Part shown: in pieces, positions 22,910-30,100 of the stretch
How positions within the stretch are numbered: the stretch's first letter is position 1
Layout of the letters: every line of letters begins with the position of its first letter
Assembly (NCBI RefSeq): GCF_003254275.1
Contig: NZ_QKZK01000027.1
Span: forward strand, 18,289 to 50,870
Source of the DNA: Breznakibacter xylanolyticus
GTDB taxonomy: Bacteria > Bacteroidota > Bacteroidia > Bacteroidales > Marinilabiliaceae
Length of the DNA stretch: 32,582 nucleotides
Reading direction: 5' to 3'
Program-made: the position numbers and the translations under genes
Notes under the pieces: model-generated
The model's input: the letters and a program-made list of their open reading frames with translations, nothing else
Databases searched by the model: none
What the model was told of the DNA's origin: nothing

Positions 22910-23274
22910 GTAAGCCGATAAGCCGGGTTCTGTGCCTCATACGAGGTTCTTGTCATTTATCTAAAACAGGAGTCTCCCCCTGTCTTGAGCAACCTACCCC
23001 TCACGACTGCAAGCAACAGGGCGGACAACCCTGACCGGCAAGCCGGATCGTGATATACATGGTCTTGCAACCTTTGAGACGTACGGCCACGAATATTGCT
23101 ATTCATGCCGGTGAGCTCTTACCTCACCTTTTCACCCTTACCCTGCAAGCAAGGCGGTCATTTTCTGTTACGTTACTATGCCCTCACGAACATCTTCCCG
23201 TTAGGAAGCAAAGTGTCCTGCGTTGCCCGGACTTTCCTCTCCTTTCGACAGAAAGCAGCGACAAGATGGCCTAC
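22910..23274 (-). ncRNA. rnpB: RNase P RNA (class A)
   Basis: The minus strand starts GTAGGCCATCTTGTCGC and contains the universal GAGAGGAAAGTCCGGGC near its 5' end. It ends with ACAGAACCCGGCTTA, the conserved 3' half of P4 and the closing segments. The first bases (GTAGGCC) pair with the last (GGCTTAC), which fixes both ends at about 365 nt. It is the catalytic RNA that trims 5' leaders from tRNA precursors, such as the tRNA-Arg pair in this window. A T-run after the 3' end (minus strand) may aid termination. Open frames across it are meaningless. Confidence 0.96.
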
Positions 23275-23305
23275 TTTTTTTATTTTAATATCATTATCTG
23301 ATTCG

Positions 23306-23313
23306 CAAAAATA
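23306..23313 (-). promoter_or_regulatory. Probable -7 box of the rnpB promoter
   Basis: On the minus strand TATTTTTG fits TAnnTTTG and would start transcription about 25 bases before the mature RNase P RNA. No good TTTG is found 19-21 bp upstream, where the stem of the preceding operon's terminator lies. The call is therefore tentative. Confidence 0.5.
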
Positions 23314-23315
23314 AC

Positions 23316-23352
23316 AAAAAAAACGGTCTTGTTTCTATTCAAAACAAGACCG
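23316..23352 (-). terminator. Rho-independent terminator of the T9SS/adhesin operon
   Basis: On the minus strand CGGTCTTGTTT pairs perfectly over 11 bp with AAACAAGACCG around a 7-base loop and is followed by eight T. It lies 20 bp after the stop of the SPOR-like gene and directly abuts the -7 box of rnpB. Confidence 0.93.
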
Positions 23353-23372
23353 CTTCAGATATGATCTTCGAC

Positions 23373-24005
23373 CTACTCAATTTGATAAGGCGCATATTTA
23401 TCCCATTCAACAACAAAAGCTCCCTTATAGCCCAATGATTTGACACGAGCCAGTTCATCCAAAACTGTTGTCCCCGGATATTGCCCCACACAATAACGAT
23501 AAATTTTATCCTTCATATAAAACTCCAATATCCCGTCAATATTTTCAAAATGAGTCAGATAAACCGGGAAACGAAAAGCACTTAACTGCACCAGATAGTT
23601 TTTGTTCGGATCGATTTTAATATTTTGTGACGAAGAAAACTGACCTTCTGCCAATTGATATTTTGAGGTATTGACCACAAATGCATCCGCATAACCCAAT
23701 CCTTTTACATTTGCTAATTGCTCAGCGGCTGCTTTAAAGGTTTGATATTCGCCCACCACATAACGCACAAAACCATCAGCACAGGCAAACTCACGCGCAG
23801 CGTCGATATGATTAAAAAACTCAGGTTCCTGGGGGGGCAATTGCAATGCCAAAATCTGAATGGCATAGTATGGCGCAGTGGCCTTATCGCAGGTCACAAT
23901 TTTTTTCTGAGTACGCAGATGAGACAATTTATCGCTTTTTTGACCATTCATTACCCCGGAAAAAAGAGGAAAGAGTAAAATGAAGGCAAGGCAAATATTT
24001 TTCAT
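23373..24005 (-). CDS. Exported protein with two SPOR-like domains
   Basis: A 210-residue protein. A signal peptide covers about 1-21 (ending MNG-Q). Two similar units of about 70 residues follow: about 47-110 (YYAIQILALQLPP then FVRYVVGEYQTFKAAAEQLA and GYADAFVV) and about 136-202 (YLVQLSAFRFP then IYRYCVGQYPGTTVLDELA and GYKGAFVV). The alternating pattern with the closing G-Y-x-x-A-F-V-V is that of SPOR domains, which bind denuded peptidoglycan strands. It is the last gene of the operon, 29 bp after the PorE-like gene, so it probably helps to anchor or place the same complex in the cell wall. The fold assignment is by pattern only. Confidence 0.75.
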   Translation of the reverse strand: MKNICLAFILLFPLFSGVMNGQKSDKLSHLRTQKKIVTCDKATAPYYAIQILALQLPPQEPEFFNHIDAAREFACADGFVRYVVGEYQTFKAAAEQLANVKGLGYADAFVVNTSKYQLAEGQFSSSQNIKIDPNKNYLVQLSAFRFPVYLTHFENIDGILEFYMKDKIYRYCVGQYPGTTVLDELARVKSLGYKGAFVVEWDKYAPYQIE

Positions 24006-24034
24006 TATATCAATAGTTTACTGAAGTCACACAA

Positions 24035-26080
24035 TTAGTTCTTTTTACGCCAAACCACCACTTCTATCCGACGGTTTTGTAAATGCGTCTCGTTGTCGCA
24101 ATAAACGCCACGACGACATTTGTTTACTAAATAACGTTCAGCATAGGAGCGAGGAATCATATTATCATCTGCAATGCCTTTCCCCATGAGAATCTGCTCG
24201 CATTTCTCAGCCACTCGTTGCGACACATCCAAATTGGTATAACGATTTCCACGTGCATCGGTATGTCCGTTTAATTTAACAACGATGTTCGGGTTTTGAG
24301 TCATATAAGCAGATAATTTTTCAATCACTGCGAGACCTTCAGCAGTAATCTCTTCGCCCACGTAAGGGATGACCATTAAACTGATATCATCCAACACCGC
24401 ATCGTTAAAAATTGGGGTCAGGATAATCCCATTTTTCTTGATGTCATCAAACTCCTGGATGTTCACAATCATTTGTTTCTCACGAAACTCATTACCCTTA
24501 GAAACAATTAAATCAAATTCCTGATCCTGTTTTTGATAAGCCACCGGAATGGGCACATTAAAGGAGCCATCGGCATTGGAATAAGCCTGCCCAATGATGG
24601 CACCCGACACCGGATCTTTTAATAAGACAGAAGCACCAGCAACCGCTTCATTATTGGATGAATTTTTCAGGACAGAAGCAAATGCATTTGGCAATGCAGG
24701 CGTTGCAACAATGACTTCCTGTACCGTATCGACAATGGGCGGCACCACAGGAGGAGTCATGGGTTCGACAGGCTCTTCAACAGGCTTAAGATTTTCCAAC
24801 CCTGCGATGGGACGTTTTTCGTCTTCAACCTTTTCAACTTCGCGAGGACGCACATAAAAAATGACATCATCGATGCGATCGCCAGCGCGGTTAGAGGACA
24901 AGAAACCCCATTGAGAGTTACTGGGGTCAATAATGTACCCAAAGTCATCGGCCGTGGAGTTATAGGGTTGACGCATATTGGTCACATTGGTCCACTTGCC
25001 ATTGATAAAATCAGCCATAAAGATGTCCCAACCCCCAAAACCGTAGTGACCATCGGAAGAAAAATACAACTTATTATCCTTGCTCACCACCGGATAAACT
25101 TCATCACCATAGGTGTTGATGTCTTTGCCAAGGTTCTTGGGCTCACCAAATGTGTTATTATTCTTAAGCTCAACAGAGTAAAGGTCTTTCCCACCAAAAC
25201 CACCCCGTCGGTTGGAAACGAAATAAAGAACTTTGTTATCGGGAGAGATAGCGGGGTGAGCACAGTCGTAATCATCACTATTAATATACAGTTCAGTAAT
25301 GTTCCCCCAATCCTTCCCATCATATTTCACGGAAAAAATCTTCATGACATCCTTACCTCCTTTCACACGTACAGCACGAGTGAAGAATAACATCTTATAA
25401 TCAGATGTAAAAGCAGTAGCACCCACATGAAAGGGAAAAACGAGCTTTTCGGAAAAAAGTCGCTTAGTCTCCTGTATTTGACCATCTTTCAAGTCGGAAT
25501 AGTAGAGGTTCATGAAAGGGCGCCCCATTTTATCCACATTCTTGCTGCCGGCACCTTCTAAAGCTGAAGAATAAACCACGCCCTTTTCATAATAATTGAT
25601 TCCAAAAGATTGCCCAAATGTCATCGCCGTAGTTGGGTTAACCAGCACAGGTAAGAAGTCACTGTTCTCGAGAGCCCACTGACACGACTTAATCATCTCA
25701 TTGACCTGCACAGGGTTAGCGCCTTCAATTTTAGCTTTTTCAAAAAGTTCGATGGCACCTTCATAAAACCCAACCTTATGCGCAGTGATTGCGTACAACA
25801 ACACATCGTTGCCAGATAGGTCATCGGCCAACTCCGTGAAAGTTTCAAAAGCTTTATCAATATTATTGAGGTAATAATAGCATCGGGCGACCTTTTTACG
25901 CGTCTCCAAATCAAATGTCTCACCTAATTTTTGCGAAGCATTATAATTTTCTAAAGCTTTAAAATATTCACCATTCTTATAGAAGCCTTCTGCCTTCTTG
26001 AGTTCTGATTTTTGCGCCCCCATCAGTAGAGGCACTAAAAACAGAACAGCCATTGCTATGCTCTTTTTGTAGGATTTCAT
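24035..26080 (-). CDS. porE-like: PorE-like T9SS periplasmic protein (TPR, PD40, regulatory domain, OmpA-C)
   Basis: 681 residues if started at 26080, where a normal signal peptide begins (MKSYKKSIAMAVLFLVPLLM, cleaved near GAQ). An ATG at 26125 is in frame and adds 15 residues, but it spoils the signal. Domains in order: TPRs (about 25-125), PD40 propeller (about 145-425, with NLGKDINTYGDEVYPVVS and FSSDGHYGFGGWDIFMAD), a Pro-rich linker (about 445-470), a carboxypeptidase-regulatory-like domain (about 475-550) and OmpA-C (about 560-681, NGHTDARG near 604-611 and QNRRIEVVVW at the end). This is the exact architecture and size of PorE, which ties the type IX secretion trans-envelope complex to peptidoglycan. 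The gene follows PorP/SprF by 72 bp (27 bp from the earlier ATG). It is a paralogue of the protein at 14366-16846; which of the two is the true PorE is open. Confidence 0.88.
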   Translation of the reverse strand: MKSYKKSIAMAVLFLVPLLMGAQKSELKKAEGFYKNGEYFKALENYNASQKLGETFDLETRKKVARCYYYLNNIDKAFETFTELADDLSGNDVLLYAITAHKVGFYEGAIELFEKAKIEGANPVQVNEMIKSCQWALENSDFLPVLVNPTTAMTFGQSFGINYYEKGVVYSSALEGAGSKNVDKMGRPFMNLYYSDLKDGQIQETKRLFSEKLVFPFHVGATAFTSDYKMLFFTRAVRVKGGKDVMKIFSVKYDGKDWGNITELYINSDDYDCAHPAISPDNKVLYFVSNRRGGFGGKDLYSVELKNNNTFGEPKNLGKDINTYGDEVYPVVSKDNKLYFSSDGHYGFGGWDIFMADFINGKWTNVTNMRQPYNSTADDFGYIIDPSNSQWGFLSSNRAGDRIDDVIFYVRPREVEKVEDEKRPIAGLENLKPVEEPVEPMTPPVVPPIVDTVQEVIVATPALPNAFASVLKNSSNNEAVAGASVLLKDPVSGAIIGQAYSNADGSFNVPIPVAYQKQDQEFDLIVSKGNEFREKQMIVNIQEFDDIKKNGIILTPIFNDAVLDDISLMVIPYVGEEITAEGLAVIEKLSAYMTQNPNIVVKLNGHTDARGNRYTNLDVSQRVAEKCEQILMGKGIADDNMIPRSYAERYLVNKCRRGVYCDNETHLQNRRIEVVVWRKKN

Positions 26081-26152
26081 AAATATGGATGTAGTCAAGT
26101 ATGTACTAAGAATTTTGATGCCCAAAACAGTGTGTCAGATTCAAAAAAGTGA

Positions 26153-27085
26153 TTAAAAATAACGAATAGATCGCATACCGGCACGCTTGTGGAAGGTAAA
26201 ATCGAATTGCAAACTAATTTCGTGTGAACCAAACTTGGCGTAATTATTTAATTCAGAGAGAGTATAATCAAATGAATAACGCACCGTAAATTGACGATTA
26301 ATGATGTATTCGGCCAGGAAAACCATATCACTCATGGTGCGATAAGATAAACCTAACCAAAGTTTCTCCATGAGCAAGACATTTGTAGAGACATCAAACT
26401 CTAAAGGAGAACCATAAACGATACGGGTTAATAAGGTGGGTTTAACCATAACTTCACCCCATTCAAACACATATCCACCGTATAAATAATGATGCTGATT
26501 AGGAAGGCTAAAAGTATTTCGGAACTCACCGGCATTCCCATCAAATTTATTAGAGAAAAACTTTGGTACTGAATATCCAGCGAAATAATTTTCAGCATAA
26601 AAGTAAGCTCCAAAACCGGCATTAAAAGTTGTCTTTGATTGTTTGCCAGTAAACACAGGGTCGCCAAAATCCTGAGTGATGGACTTTGTCCCATCATAAC
26701 TCATATTTCCAACGCCCAACTGCAGACCCAGAGAGACAAATTTATTTCGATCGACCTGGAACTTATAGGAGGCAGATCCAAAAAAATCAAATGTATTGGT
26801 AAAACCGATGTGATCGTTGGTAATAAAAGCCCCCACCCCTAAATCAGTATCCTCCACGGGGCCATGAACATTGAGCGCTTCAGTAAAAGGAGCGCCTTCC
26901 ATTCCGACCCACTGGCTGCGGTGAATCATGATCCCGCTGATCACGTCACGGGTGCCATTGTAAGCGGGGTTCAAAATTCCCTGATTTGCAATATAATGAT
27001 TGTATTGCGCCTGGTTTTGAGCTTGCAGCACTACGCTGCAAGCTCCCAGAACTATGATGGTTGATATCGTTAATAACTTCTTCAT
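26153..27085 (-). CDS. PorP/SprF-family type IX secretion outer-membrane protein
   Basis: A 310-residue exported beta-barrel protein. A signal peptide covers about 1-22 (ending LQAQ). The start of the mature chain, QYNHYIANQGILNPAYNG, is the family signature, followed by HRSQWVGMEGAP and repeated barrel strands to a C-terminal SLQFDFTFHK. Its length is typical. PorP/SprF proteins act in the outer membrane with the T9SS; members next to a type B cargo gene (as in sprB-sprF of Flavobacterium) are needed to secrete or attach that cargo. Here it is 34 bp after the adhesin, so it is most likely the adhesin's dedicated partner. Confidence 0.95.
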   Translation of the reverse strand: MKKLLTISTIIVLGACSVVLQAQNQAQYNHYIANQGILNPAYNGTRDVISGIMIHRSQWVGMEGAPFTEALNVHGPVEDTDLGVGAFITNDHIGFTNTFDFFGSASYKFQVDRNKFVSLGLQLGVGNMSYDGTKSITQDFGDPVFTGKQSKTTFNAGFGAYFYAENYFAGYSVPKFFSNKFDGNAGEFRNTFSLPNQHHYLYGGYVFEWGEVMVKPTLLTRIVYGSPLEFDVSTNVLLMEKLWLGLSYRTMSDMVFLAEYIINRQFTVRYSFDYTLSELNNYAKFGSHEISLQFDFTFHKRAGMRSIRYF

Positions 27086-27119
27086 GATTAATCTATTTTA
27101 CCGGTTTAGGTCATTACAA

Positions 27120-30100
27120 TTAACGTTTCAGTTCAACAAAGCCATTGTAATGCTGTGTTTTTGGTGTTCCATTGGTTTTATTGTATGATACCTTAAAGAT
27201 GTAAAAGTATGTACCATTGGGTAAATCACTGCCAATGGAAACCATGGCTCCTGCATTGCCTTTACCATCCCACCAAGCCTTTTCATCACCATACCGACCA
27301 CCTTTGCTTTTATAAACCAAAGATCCCCAACGGTTATAAACTTCGAGCGAAGAAAACACATTATTATCCGAGATATTAATCGGTTTGTCATTATTTTCCT
27401 CATCAAAATCAACATTACCTGTGATTATAAAAGTATCATTATAGTCATCATCATTGGGAGAGAAGGCATTAGGAATCAATAAAGTTCCTTTATCATGAAA
27501 ATCCTTGTTACCCACCATAATCGTAATTGTAGCAGTATCAACACGTGAATCAGGAAAATCAAGATTCCTAACAATGTACTCAATCGTCTCAGTTCCATAA
27601 AAACCGAACACTTTTGTATAAATGAATTCTCCAGTTTTCTTATTCAATGATACACTACCAAAAAATGGATCATCATTACCACGTTTATCTTTCCGACTGG
27701 CTTTACACTCCTGATCTTCGTAGCAAGCAGCATCGAGTAATACAAATTCCAAATTAGGTGCTTCCACTTCTGTATTGTAAAAGTCAATATCAGGATTACG
27801 AATGTCTAAATCGGTTGCTGTTTCTGCATCATAAAATACGTTGATTGAACGAGACACATCTTCACCATTTAGGAACATAAAATCATCAATAGCTGTAAGT
27901 TTGCTACAGTCTGAAACATCTTTCTCAAAAACAAGCAGTCTATTATTCATCTCAACAAATGAACTGCAATCACCATAAGGATAACTTGCAAAAACAGCAT
28001 AAACACCTGCCTGTACATAGTTTTTGAATGGCAAATATGCTGTTGATGGATAATTAGGATCGTTATCAAGTGTGTACTGATATTTAGTAAAATCAGAAGA
28101 ATTGGTCATCAAATATTCAACATGCTCGAAAGTTATTACTCCGTCAACTTCAGAAATAACACGCACCAAACGATACACCACTTCATTCAGATCGGGATTG
28201 AGAACTCCAATTTGAACCCCTTTTTCACCAATACAGTATCCCAAATCTTGAGCCCAAATAGTAGTACCACTTGGGGCAATTCCCTGGGTGAACAATACAG
28301 TATTGCTATTATTGCTTACACAGGAAGTATTACTGGCATCAGTGAATGCATTTACCCAATAGATATCTCCAGTTGAAGCTCCCACACTGACATCCCATCC
28401 ACTGCCATCATTAATAGCTGGCAAGGTGGTTGTTATCGTTCCGTTTGATTCTTTTCGGCTGAGCGAGTAATACAATGTTGGATCATAACTACCTTCTTTA
28501 AACTGGATTAATACAGTTCCGGCATCACCACACACCTCATGAGCAAATGAATTGCCATTTATTGTAATTGCAGGCGCAGTCGGCTGACTGGGTGCTTCAA
28601 CCGGTAATGCTGTATTCAAATCGATACCGCAAGACATGTTGGTTGCCCAGTTTGCAGAAATCTTGTAATTACCAGTTTCCACACGTGTTAAGACGTACCA
28701 ATCATCTGCATCGGCAGAGGAAGTGATCAGCCCTGAATAGACAACCGCATCTGCATTTTTATTATCAGTAACCGTGTAGATGACGCCAGCCTCGTTCCCT
28801 TGTATGAGAATGGCAACTTTACCATCTGCTGTGCAATTGGTGGTTTCTTCAACTTTAACAGGGGCTGCTATAGGTTGTGGCAACACACTCAAAGACATCT
28901 CTTTGCTGGGCACACCACATTCACCTCCTGCATAGTTAGAAACTACCACTCTGAAAGTTGAATTGGTGATGGTACCGTCATTAATGTCATTCCATTCGAT
29001 TGGCGTGCCATCAGATAACTGCATTGGTTTATTGATTGTCCAGGTTGCAGCACCGTCATCGGAACGCTCTACCCCATAATACAAGTCACTGATAGGTGCA
29101 GGTTCTGTGATGCTCACCACTTCAGAACTGCCACAAATGCTGTTGCTGCTAATGGTTGCCACAGGTGTAGCGGGGCTCACAGGCGCATTCACCGCAAACG
29201 TTACAGGATCTGATGCACACTGACCGTTCCAGCTTGCTACAGCAGAGTAATTCCCTGTAGGCAATTTGGTAAAGGCACTGTTGGCTACTTCACCCTCAAA
29301 TACGACCACAGGGGGATTCGCATCATTGGTGACAGTATAAGTAACCCCGGCTTCAAAACCGGTCATTTCGACAGTCAGCATACCATCAGCACTACACTCA
29401 TCTACCGATTGAATTGAGAATGCGCCAGGGGCATTGCGTTGCTCTACCTCTACGATATTTTCCATGTTAGAAGTACAGCCTGTTTCTGGATTCTTGGCAT
29501 AAACCATGTATGTGCCATCAATCACTGCACCATCATCATCTTTCTTTGGTGTAAATGAAAGCGATTGAATGCCACCTGATAAATTATTACCCATTTGCTT
29601 TTCAACAAAATCGTACAATCCATTGGCCATTTTTCGCATCAAGTAATACTCAATACCATATTCAGAATTCTCCAGAACAATCTTAGCTTCAGCAGGATCA
29701 CAGTAAATACCTGAATTCGCATCCAACTTATAAGATATTGGCAATGGATTAAAGCGAATTTCAAACTCAGAAGGAATCATCAAATTGGGACATTGAATTG
29801 TGGCATTTTTATCAACACCTTCAATACTCCAAATACCTTCAGAGTAAACAGGCTCTTTGAATTCAAGAATTCCTCCAATTGAAACAGCATCTTGTTTGAA
29901 AATTCTATTCCCATTTTCAATAAAATATAGAGTATAAGTCACTCCCGGTTCTGAATTTTCAAGAGTAATTTTCACGCCACCGTCACCCATACACATGGTT
30001 TCAGGTAACACAACTTGTTGTTTTTTCACGGTACCCGGTACATCCACATGGATTGGACCATCGTCTAAAATGCTTTCACATCCATACTCTGAAATGGCCT

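Noticed and set aside
23050-23314. Open frames of 72-83 codons on the plus strand
   Set aside because: They run antisense through RNase P RNA, whose conserved segments explain the sequence.
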